Source: Acidobacteria bacterium RIFCSPHIGHO2_01_FULL_67_28
GTDB lineage: Bacteria > Acidobacteriota > Terriglobia > Acidiferrales > 2-02-FULL-67-57
Direction of reading: 5' to 3'
Length of the DNA: 17,066 nt
Assembly: GCA_001766965.1 (NCBI GenBank)
Contig: MEKM01000160.1
Coordinates: 1-17,066, forward strand
The position numbers and the translations under genes were made by a program. Each line of letters begins with the position of its first letter. The stretch's first letter is position 1. Of this stretch, positions 6,356 to 14,356 are shown piece by piece. A model generated the notes under the pieces. That model did no database searches and was not told where the DNA came from. It saw only the letters and a program-made list of their open reading frames with translations.

Positions 6356-8262
6356 TTCGAGTCTCCTTTCTTCTCCGGCGCGGGTGAGCCGGCGGGGACG
6401 GGCTCGGCGGGCACCGTCAGCCGCTCCAGGGCGCGGGTGGCCGGCGCGCGCCCGCTCCACCAGCTCATGTCCATCGGATAGACGGCCGGGTCGAAGATGA
6501 CCCAGTAGAAGTGCCAAACCAGAATGGCCAGGCTGGCCAGGATAGCTTCGTAGAAGTGGACGGCGGTGGCGGCGTCGCTCACCCACTTGGGGAACCAGCG
6601 CAGGGCGAAGTTATCGAACCAGAGCAGGAAGCCGGTGAGCGCCATCACCATCGTGCCCCAGAGGAAGGCCAGATATTCGCTCTTCTCGATGTAGCCGAGC
6701 TTGACCCCGTGGGGCGGGTGCGGCTCGCGGCCCAGGAAGTAGCGGAGCCGCTGCTTGAACTCGTGCAAGTCCTCCAGCGTCGGCCGCATGGCGGCGAGGC
6801 AGGCGCGGGCGCGCCGGCTGCGGACAAGATGCGCCAGGTGCACGGCCAGCGAGCCGAGCAGCACCACGGCCGCAATCCGGTGCAGCCAGCCGCGCAGGCC
6901 CAGACCGGCCTCCCAGTGGATGGCCGGCTGCGCCCACCAACTCTCCGGATACTTCAGCGCGAAACCGGTGTAGGCCAGCAGCGGAAAGCTCACCATCACC
7001 AGCCCGTGGGCCCAGCGGAAACCGCGCGGCATCCGCTCTTCCTCCGCCGCCACGCCCGCCAGGACGCGCACCGCCGGGTTGCGCGCCTTGCGCCAGAAGT
7101 CGAGCAGGTTGTGCAGGAGCATGCCGCCGATGGTCAGGTAGATGAGCGGCAGGTAGAACAACCGCACGTAGTAGACCGCCGTGAAGCGCGCTTCGGTGGC
7201 CACGATGTGCACCGGGCCGAGCGCGAAGCGCGTGCCGGCGCCAGGGTGGCACTGCCCGCAGGTCTGGGCGAGGTTGGCCGCGTGGATGTGGGAGCGCGGG
7301 TCGGAGGAAGGCAGGATGTCGTGCACGCCGTGGCAGGAGGCGCAGTTGGCCACCGTCGCCACGCCGGCGCGGGTGGCCAGGCCGTGGTAGCTGTCCTCGT
7401 AGGCGGGGACCTTGTCGAGCGCCAGGCCGTACTTCTCGCTCAAGCGCAGGTCGGAGTGGCAGCGCCCGCAAGTCTGCGAAGGAATGTTGCTGGCGAAGAC
7501 GGGCGAGCCGGGCTCTTTAGGCGAGAGGATGTGGTGCTCGCCGTGACAGTCGGTGCAGACCGGGGCGTCGCGCACGCCGCGAGCCGCCGCGGCGCCGTGG
7601 ACGCTCTTGCGGTAGGCAGCGGCGATCTCCTGGTGACAGGCGCCGCAAGTCTCGGGGACGCGGGCGTGGTAGACCTTGGAGCGGGGATCAGCCGAGGGGA
7701 AGATGGCGTGGTTGCCGTGGCAGTCGGAGCAGACGGCGCCGTGGCGGCCGGCGGCCACGGCGCGAGCATGGGCGCTGGTCAGGTAGGCTTCCACAGGACG
7801 CACGACGGTGAAGCCGAACTTCTCGGCCAGCGCCGGGTTCGAGTGGCAGCGGGCGCAGGCCTGGGCCAGGTGCGACCAGTGGACAGCGGACGTCGTCTCC
7901 GTGTGCGGGGTGACGGCGTGGATGTCGCCGTGGCAGTCGGTGCAGGTGGCGGCTTCGGTGATGCCGCGGGCGCGCCCCTGGCCGTGGATGCTCTGGCGGT
8001 AGCTTTCGACAGCGTCGGCGTGGCAGGCGGCGCAATCAACCTGCTTCACGCCCTCGGCGTGGGGAAACTCGGCGGCGCCGCTGTGGCAGCCGGTGCAGGA
8101 GAGGAAACCGTGGACGCTGGAGGCGAACTTCTGCGGGTCAACCGTGTGGCAGTCGGCGCAGGGGGGTTCAGCGGAGTGCAGGGGGAGGCCGGTGCAAGAC
8201 AGTGCGACAGCGAGCAGCCCCACGAATGTCACCGCTCGCACCGGCATGACTGCCGCGGTCAT
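6352..8262 (-). CDS. Undecaheme cytochrome c / cytochrome b fusion, CbcL-like quinone-linked oxidoreductase
   Basis: Start 8262 is preferred over the open frame to 8541: it has AGGGGGAG four bases upstream and begins a signal peptide (likely cleavage HSA-EPP, 31/32). The 636 residues hold eleven CxxCH heme motifs between residues 35 and 339. The rest (about 358-600) is a membrane domain with several hydrophobic helices and paired His residues (LLHNLLDF, RWAHGLVM, LHRIAAVV, VHLAHLV, VHFYEAIL, WHFYWVIF) like the diheme b-type subunits of formate dehydrogenase and hydrogenase. This c-plus-b architecture is that of Geobacter CbcL, an inner-membrane quinol oxidase that passes electrons to periplasmic cytochromes. 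That role is inferred here; CbcL itself has nine c-hemes. Heme spacing shows an exact internal duplication. The gene follows the pseudo-receiver by 53 bases. Confidence 0.9.
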   Translation of the reverse strand: MTAAVMPVRAVTFVGLLAVALSCTGLPLHSAEPPCADCHTVDPQKFASSVHGFLSCTGCHSGAAEFPHAEGVKQVDCAACHADAVESYRQSIHGQGRARGITEAATCTDCHGDIHAVTPHTETTSAVHWSHLAQACARCHSNPALAEKFGFTVVRPVEAYLTSAHARAVAAGRHGAVCSDCHGNHAIFPSADPRSKVYHARVPETCGACHQEIAAAYRKSVHGAAAARGVRDAPVCTDCHGEHHILSPKEPGSPVFASNIPSQTCGRCHSDLRLSEKYGLALDKVPAYEDSYHGLATRAGVATVANCASCHGVHDILPSSDPRSHIHAANLAQTCGQCHPGAGTRFALGPVHIVATEARFTAVYYVRLFYLPLIYLTIGGMLLHNLLDFWRKARNPAVRVLAGVAAEEERMPRGFRWAHGLVMVSFPLLAYTGFALKYPESWWAQPAIHWEAGLGLRGWLHRIAAVVLLGSLAVHLAHLVRSRRARACLAAMRPTLEDLHEFKQRLRYFLGREPHPPHGVKLGYIEKSEYLAFLWGTMVMALTGFLLWFDNFALRWFPKWVSDAATAVHFYEAILASLAILVWHFYWVIFDPAVYPMDMSWWSGRAPATRALERLTVPAEPVPAGSPAPEKKGDSK

Positions 8263-8315
8263 TTCGCTCCCCCTGTACCACAAAAACCTCCTGGTTGCAT
8301 CTTGGAACAAACACG

Positions 8316-8705
8316 TCAGGCCACCTTCTGGCGGCGCCAGCGGACGGCGTTGGCCAGCACCCGCTCCATCTCCGCCACCGGGGTGAGGCTGGTGAAATAG
8401 TCGAAGGCCCCGCACTCCATGGCGGCCAGGTAGGGTTGCATGTCGGCCTCGCCCGAGATCACCACCACCGGCAACTCTTCCTTGACATCGCGGAGCCAGG
8501 CGAAGGCGCCCTGCGCCTCCGCTCGGGCCGTGGGCAAGCAAAGCAGAACCGCGTCGGCCGGGTGGCGCAGCAGATAGGTGCGGGCGGCCTGGGTGTCCGC
8601 GACCTCTTCAAAACGATAGCCGTATCTCCCGAGCTCTTCAAAGGCCGGGGAAAAGCTGGCGGCGGAGCCGACGACGAGCACATGGTGTGCCGCGCGCGTT
8701 CGCAT
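8316..8705 (-). CDS. Degenerate receiver-domain protein (pseudo-receiver, Cys in place of phospho-Asp)
   Basis: The 129 residues follow a receiver fold: HHVLVVG (beta 1), GYRFEEVADTQAARTYL (alpha 1 to alpha 2), ADAVLLCLPT (beta 3), LPVVVISGE (beta 4) and GAFDYFTSLTPVAEM (beta 5). Key catalytic residues are changed. The acidic pair after beta 1 is G13-S14, the phospho-acceptor position is C56, and the conserved KP after beta 5 is SL. The hydroxyl residue of beta 4 (Ser in VISG) remains. It should not be phosphorylated in the normal way and may be a binding adaptor or, with C56, a redox switch (speculative). The start at 8705 is chosen because the longer frame to 8783 would begin with GTG inside a strong sigma54-type promoter. 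First gene of the operon leading to the 11-heme cytochrome. Confidence 0.75.
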   Translation of the reverse strand: MRTRAAHHVLVVGSAASFSPAFEELGRYGYRFEEVADTQAARTYLLRHPADAVLLCLPTARAEAQGAFAWLRDVKEELPVVVISGEADMQPYLAAMECGAFDYFTSLTPVAEMERVLANAVRWRRQKVA

Positions 8706-8766
8706 CACAACCGCCTTTCCGCTTCCCTCGAGACGATGATCCCCGAATTTCACCGCTGCTCCGGGA

Positions 8767-8782
8767 AGCAAGTCCCTTGCCA
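8767..8782 (-). promoter_or_regulatory. Strong sigma54 (-24/-12) promoter candidate for the multiheme cytochrome operon
   Basis: Read on the minus strand, 8782 to 8767 is TGGCAAGGGACTTGCT. Against the consensus TGGCACG-N4-TTGCW only one conserved base differs (A for C in the -24 half). GG is at 8781-8780 and GC at 8769-8768, exactly ten bases apart. The predicted start is about 8756, giving a 51-base leader before the ATG at 8705. It is the best sigma54 match I see in the window. Confidence 0.7.
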
Positions 8783-8914
8783 CCGGCGCCGCTCCCGCCG
8801 GTTTTCTCCGTGGCAGCCAAAAGGCCGACTACTCAAGAAGTTAGCAGCGGATCCAAGGTGAGCGGCCAAGCCAGAGGCGTCCCGTGAGGCAGGCAGCTTG
8901 TGTGAGGCAGCCCC

Positions 8915-8937
8915 AGCGTGGGCCTTTTGCCCCAGCC
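8915..8937. repeat. Structured intergenic element, copy B
   Basis: This segment matches 4971-4993 at 20 of 23 bases and keeps the dyad as TGGG, eight bases, CCCA. As at copy A, an AGCC...GGCT pair follows (8934-8949). It starts 11 bases beyond the stop codon of the CheY-like gene and lies about 130 bases upstream of the sigma54-type promoter at 8767-8782. Terminator, dispersed repeat or activator-binding site are all possible. The rest of the 8706-8947 gap, apart from the promoter, shows no gene or clear signal. Confidence 0.5.
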
Positions 8938-8947
8938 GCCACTCCGG

Positions 8948-9352
8948 CTAGCGTTTGCCGGAAGGAAGCAACTCCGCTACTTTCCCCACCAGCACCTGGG
9001 GGTCATAGATGGGTTTCTGCAGGTAGCCGTCGGCTCCCGAGGCGTCGAGGAAGCGCTCCCGGTCGCCCTCCATGGCGTGGGCGGTGGCGAGCAGGACAGG
9101 GATGTGGCGAGTGCGCTCGTCGTCCTTGAGAAGGCGCGAGAGCTCCAGCCCGTCAATGAGCTTGCCCTGGTGAGTGAAGTTGGCCAGGGAGACATCGATG
9201 ATAACCAGGTCCACCTGTCCGGCGCGGGCCTGGGCCAGGACTTCGTCGGCGTTCCGGCCGCGCTGGCACTGGAAACTGCCGGCGCGCTCCAGGGCCAGAG
9301 TGTAGAACTTGGCCACCAGGGTGTTGTCCTCGACGATGAGAATCTTGGGCAT
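8948..9352 (-). CDS. Single-domain response regulator (CheY-like)
   Basis: The 134 residues are one receiver domain and no output domain: KILIVEDN with acidic E8-D9, LVIIDVSLAN with phospho-acceptor D53, PVLLATAHA with the conserved Thr, and GYLQKP with the conserved Lys (about 113). All catalytic residues are intact, unlike its downstream neighbour. The loop after D53 (SLANFTHQGKLIDGLEL) is longer than usual. The gene follows the globin-coupled kinase by six bases and should be co-transcribed with it, making it the likely phosphorylation partner, as in the Anaeromyxobacter globin-coupled kinase/regulator pair. It could relay phosphate to other proteins or act by protein contact. A hairpin-like element lies just after its stop. 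Confidence 0.9.
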   Translation of the reverse strand: MPKILIVEDNTLVAKFYTLALERAGSFQCQRGRNADEVLAQARAGQVDLVIIDVSLANFTHQGKLIDGLELSRLLKDDERTRHIPVLLATAHAMEGDRERFLDASGADGYLQKPIYDPQVLVGKVAELLPSGKR

Positions 9353-9358
9353 CGCCGC

Positions 9359-11038
<1,680 letters not shown>

Positions 11039-11047
11039 GACCGCAGC

Positions 11048-11083
11048 CTACAATGCTTGTTCGCCCTGCCTCCTTTGGGTCAT
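11048..11083 (-). CDS. Possible 11-residue leader peptide before the globin kinase
   Basis: On the minus strand an ATG at 11083 encodes MTQRRQGEQAL and a TAG stop at 11048-11050. A strong GAGGAGGT sequence lies about five bases upstream of this ATG, whereas the kinase's own ATG, nine bases after the leader stop, has only a weak ribosome-binding sequence. Coupled translation of the kinase from the leader is plausible. It may also be chance. Confidence 0.3.
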   Translation of the reverse strand: MTQRRQGEQAL

Positions 11084-11090
11084 AATGACC
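11078..11090. promoter_or_regulatory. Palindromic operator candidate between divergent signalling genes
   Basis: GGTCATAATGACC is a perfect dyad (six-base arms around one central base) in the 111-base gap between the kinase and the DHp-only gene. It lies in a locally AT-richer stretch and overlaps the possible leader peptide start. Its site between divergent transcripts fits an operator for a dimeric regulator, but no partner is identified. I see no convincing -10/-35 pairs in the gap. Confidence 0.35.
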
Positions 11091-11149
11091 TCCTCAATCA
11101 TAGCATTGCTCCTCCTCCCCCGCAGGCGGGGAAAAGGGGGGCTGGACCG

Positions 11150-11485
11150 ATGGACTGGGTTTCCGAGTTGCGGCAGGGCTTCCGCGCGTTGCCGGCCGGC
11201 GGTGTGCTTTCCGTCAGCTTTGCCGACCGGAGCGACACCATCGGCGAAGTGGGACGCGAATTCAACGCCTTGGCCGCCGAGCTCGGCCGGATGCCCCCGG
11301 GCGATCTGAGCCGCGAACGCGCCCACGCGCTGCGCAACCGCCTGGCCGGCATCCTGGCGGCCCTGCACCTCGTCGGCGCCACCGGCGCCCTCGACCCGGC
11401 GCAGCAGGCCGCGCTCCAGGAAACGGTCGAAGAGGGCAAGCGCCTGGACGCCACGCTCCGCGCTCACCCGGTGGGGAAGAGCTAG
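11150..11485 (+). CDS. HAMP-remnant/DHp-only protein: histidine kinase dimerisation domain without ATPase domain
   Basis: The ATG at 11150 follows AGGGGGG and is preferred over an upstream in-frame start at 10943, which would overlap the divergent kinase gene. The 111 residues begin with the end of a HAMP-like segment (SDTIGEVGREFNALAAELGRM, 28-48, split by a short gap from a preceding beta-like stretch). They continue as a DHp-type hairpin: RAHALRNRLAGILAAL (57-72) and LDPAQQAALQETVEEGKRLDATL (near the C-terminus). H59 fits the phospho-acceptor of HELRNPLAGI-type kinases, but the next Glu is Ala60 and the Pro is Arg64. There is no membrane segment and no N/G-box ATPase domain. It ends two bases before the NtrC-type gene, so the two are co-translated. 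A phosphotransfer relay or a phosphatase-type regulator is inferred. Confidence 0.7.
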   Translation: MDWVSELRQGFRALPAGGVLSVSFADRSDTIGEVGREFNALAAELGRMPPGDLSRERAHALRNRLAGILAALHLVGATGALDPAQQAALQETVEEGKRLDATLRAHPVGKS

Positions 11486-11487
11486 CC

Positions 11488-12918
<1,431 letters not shown>

Positions 12919-12930
12919 GGAGACCTCCGC

Positions 12931-12936
12931 TATACT
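12931..12936 (+). promoter_or_regulatory. -10-like element for the 84-residue gene
   Basis: TATACT in the context CGCTATACTAGG lies 17 bases before the ATG at 12954, in the short gap after the NtrC-type gene. It resembles the GCTATAGT sequence before RNase R. No good -35 is seen, and the ATG has only a poor ribosome-binding sequence (GAGGG). Confidence 0.4.
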
Positions 12937-12953
12937 AGGGGCCGAGGGCCCGC

Positions 12954-13208
12954 ATGGCTAAGATCTGGTACCTCTCGTCCGTCTCCCGCACCGTCCGCGA
13001 ACAGCGGCCTCTGGCCTGGTGCATCGACAAGCTCTGGATCTCCCCCCGCGACTTCCGCAGCCCCACCGCGCCCGCCGAAATCAAGGAAGAATCGGTTTGG
13101 GTCGAAATCACGGAAGACGACGTCGGCCACGCCCCCGGCTATAAACCCGGCTTCCATCTTTCCTTCCTGACGCCCAGCCAGCTGGAAGAACGGCTGAAGA
13201 AGCTGTGA
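12954..13208 (+). CDS. Small protein of unknown function (84 aa)
   Basis: I do not recognise this family. The product begins MAKIWYLSSVSRTVREQRPLA, is soluble with no signal or membrane segment, and is rich in aromatic and charged residues. A central WCIDKLWISPRDFRSP is followed by acidic VWVEITEDDVG and a C-terminal LTPSQLEERLKKL helix. The compact mixed alpha/beta look suggests a single folded domain. It is preceded by its own TATACT-type promoter 35 bases after the NtrC-type gene, so it may be transcribed separately, and it converges on the minus-strand Cys-motif gene with 22 bases between stops. Codon use matches the neighbours, which supports a real gene. No function is proposed. Confidence 0.65.
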   Translation: MAKIWYLSSVSRTVREQRPLAWCIDKLWISPRDFRSPTAPAEIKEESVWVEITEDDVGHAPGYKPGFHLSFLTPSQLEERLKKL

Positions 13209-13230
13209 AAGGAAAGCGGCGCGCAGCGGG

Positions 13231-13587
13231 CTAGCGCGCCTTGCGGACGCGGTCGTCGTCGAATTCTTTCTCGAGGCGGCTCGCGGTCGCTTCCATCCAG
13301 CCCAGGACGGCTGCTTCCAACTGCTTGGCCGCCGGCTGTCCGCGCAAGCTCGCAACCGTCTCCCCGGCCGCGTTCAAGAGGATGTGGTAGCAGGGGACGG
13401 CCTCTTTCCTGGCCTCCTCGGGGACGAACTTCAGGAGCAGGCACTGGTCGCAGGGGTCGGCGCGCAGGGTCTTGCCGGCGTTGATGCAGAGCACGCTGTC
13501 GCGGAAATAGGGCCCGAAGCCGCGCTGGCGGATATTCTCGATTTCCAGCCGCAGCAGTCCGATGATCTCACGTCTGTCCCAGGCCAC
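13231..13587 (-). CDS. Conserved-looking Cys-motif protein of unknown function (118 aa)
   Basis: Translation starts at GTG 13587; a stop lies in frame upstream, so no longer start is possible. The sequence contains four cysteines in a pattern that could hold a metal: C34 (DSVLC), C46 and C49 (DPCDQC) and C66 with H68 (VPCYH). It then has an Ala/Glu-rich C-terminal helix (QLEAAVLGWMEATASRLEKEFDD). There is no signal peptide or membrane segment. I do not recognise a named family. A small zinc- or iron-sulphur-binding protein is possible from the spacing alone. It diverges from the cytochrome c gene across the 340-base regulatory gap and may share regulation with it. Confidence 0.65.
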   Translation of the reverse strand: MAWDRREIIGLLRLEIENIRQRGFGPYFRDSVLCINAGKTLRADPCDQCLLLKFVPEEARKEAVPCYHILLNAAGETVASLRGQPAAKQLEAAVLGWMEATASRLEKEFDDDRVRKAR

Positions 13588-13603
13588 GGTGGGACCCCCC
13601 GCC

Positions 13604-13630
13604 GCGAACTATGCAGTTCGCTGCTTTTTT
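13604..13630 (+). terminator. Hairpin with T-run (intrinsic terminator-like)
   Basis: Arms GCGAACT (13604-13610) and AGTTCGC (13615-13621) form a perfect 7-bp stem with a 4-base loop, followed by TGC and six T. This is terminator-like for plus-strand transcripts. It would stop read-through from the 11150-13208 operon across the convergent gene before the cytochrome promoters. The stem is short, so confidence is moderate. Confidence 0.4.
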
Positions 13631-13633
13631 CTA

Positions 13634-13650
13634 GGGCACGTCGACTGCCA
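13634..13650 (+). promoter_or_regulatory. Sigma54-type promoter candidate P1 for cytochrome c
   Basis: GGGCACGTCGACTGCCA has GG at 13635-13636 and GC at 13647-13648, exactly ten bases apart. The -24 half GGCACG is complete and the -12 half is CTGC instead of TTGC. The predicted start is about 13660, which leaves a long leader (about 268 bases) before the ATG at 13928. It overlaps the first copy of a 23-base direct repeat. Confidence 0.5.
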
Positions 13651-13730
13651 AGCGCTTCCATCGCGGCCGGGCCCGTGAAAACCCGTCTTTTTTCAAAGAG
13701 TTGACTTCTCCGCTGCCTGGGATTGCTCTA

Positions 13731-13747
13731 CGGCACGTCGGCGGCAA
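13731..13747 (+). promoter_or_regulatory. Sigma54-type promoter candidate P2 for cytochrome c
   Basis: CGGCACGTCGGCGGCAA has GG at 13732-13733 and GC at 13744-13745, again ten bases apart, with a complete GGCACG but a poorer -12 half (CGGCA). The predicted start is about 13757, giving a leader of about 171 bases. It is the second copy of the 23-base repeat, 97 bases after the first. It may be a weaker tandem promoter or a protein-binding repeat. Confidence 0.35.
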
Positions 13748-13927
13748 AGGAGGCTGGTTTGTGCAAAATCCCGCTGTCATGGCGATTTGCCGCATTTAGC
13801 CTCGGGGCCACTCCTCCGTTCTGCAAGGCCTAACCCTTGCCTCCTGATGGAGTTCCGTCCAGGGCGGCGATGGCCCTTCAGGTGCGGGGGAAAGACGCGC
13901 GGTTGAGGAGAGGGAGGAGTGTAGGTT

Positions 13928-14272
13928 ATGAAGAACCGCTCGAACTGGGTACCCATGACCCTGGCTGCTTTGCTCGTGATGGCGATCCCCGTCTTCCTAC
14001 TGGCCGCGGGCGATGCCACCGCCGGCAAGGCGCTCTACGACAAGAAGTGCGCCACCTGCCACGGCAAGCTGGGAGAAGGCAACCCCAACCTGGCCAAGAC
14101 CCTGAAAGTGGAGTTCCGGCACTTGGGCTCGAAGGAAGTGCAGGCCAAGAGCGATGACGAGCTGAAGAAGGTCATCACCGAGGGCACCGAGAAGAAAAAG
14201 CCGGTCAAGGGCCTGACCGACGACGACCTGGCCAACGTCATCGCTTACTTGCGCACCCTGGCCCAAAAGTAG
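13928..14272 (+). CDS. Monoheme c-type cytochrome without an axial Met
   Basis: The 114-residue product has a signal peptide (hydrophobic 11-25, cleavage near LAAG) and one heme motif CATCH (41-45) in the class I pattern GKALYDKKCATCHGKLGEGNPNLA, here read as two adjoining pieces around residue 45. The C-terminal helix LTDDDLANVIAYLRTL (96-111) is also typical. The loop that normally supplies the axial Met (kMPafkg) reads EKKKPVKG (88-95), and no Met occurs after residue 18. The sixth ligand must be another residue (H65 or a Lys of 89-91 are candidates) or be absent. It should be a periplasmic electron carrier. It lies 84 bases before the NapC/NirT-type gene, probably as its partner. GGGAGGAG precedes the ATG. 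Two sigma54-type promoter candidates lie upstream. Confidence 0.88.
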   Translation: MKNRSNWVPMTLAALLVMAIPVFLLAAGDATAGKALYDKKCATCHGKLGEGNPNLAKTLKVEFRHLGSKEVQAKSDDELKKVITEGTEKKKPVKGLTDDDLANVIAYLRTLAQK

Positions 14273-14323
14273 GCGCGTGAGCGGCGGCCGCAAACAAACC
14301 GCTCTCCTCGGCCTGAAAATTAG

Positions 14324-14329
14324 TACACT
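14324..14329 (+). promoter_or_regulatory. -10-like element before the NapC/NirT-type gene
   Basis: TACACT in the context TTAGTACACTGG stands in the 84-base gap after cytochrome c, 27 bases before the ATG. It is like the TATAGT/TATACT elements before other genes of the window. No clear -35 is seen. It may give sigma70-type expression in addition to read-through from the cytochrome c promoters. Confidence 0.3.
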
Positions 14330-14356
14330 GGCGGCGCTCGGGAGTCGCCGGACACC

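Larger units (their letters stand above)
13588..13927 (+). other. 340-base regulatory gap upstream of cytochrome c
   Basis: No gene is seen in this gap. It holds a hairpin plus T-run (13604-13630), a 23-base direct repeat (13630-13652 and 13727-13749, 19 of 23 identical) whose copies each contain a sigma54-type promoter match, a lone TTGACT (13701-13706) with no good -10, and a small hairpin AGGGC/GCCCT at 13861-13877 in the predicted leader. GGGAGGAG ends the gap just before the ATG at 13928. A dyad TCCCA, eight bases, TGGGA at 13577-13594 spans the start of the minus-strand gene and could be an activator site (weak). Confidence 0.5.

Noticed and set aside
6511..8400. 629-residue plus-strand open frame opposite the 11-heme cytochrome
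   Set aside because: Antisense shadow of a gene with eleven CxxCH motifs; Gly/Ala/Val/Arg-rich low complexity.
8263..8541. N-terminal extension of the 11-heme cytochrome frame
   Set aside because: It overlaps the pseudo-receiver gene in another frame; the start at 8262 has a strong ribosome-binding site and signal peptide.
13771..13790. TGGCGATTTGCCGC as a sigma54 promoter
   Set aside because: The GG and GC are nine, not ten, bases apart.
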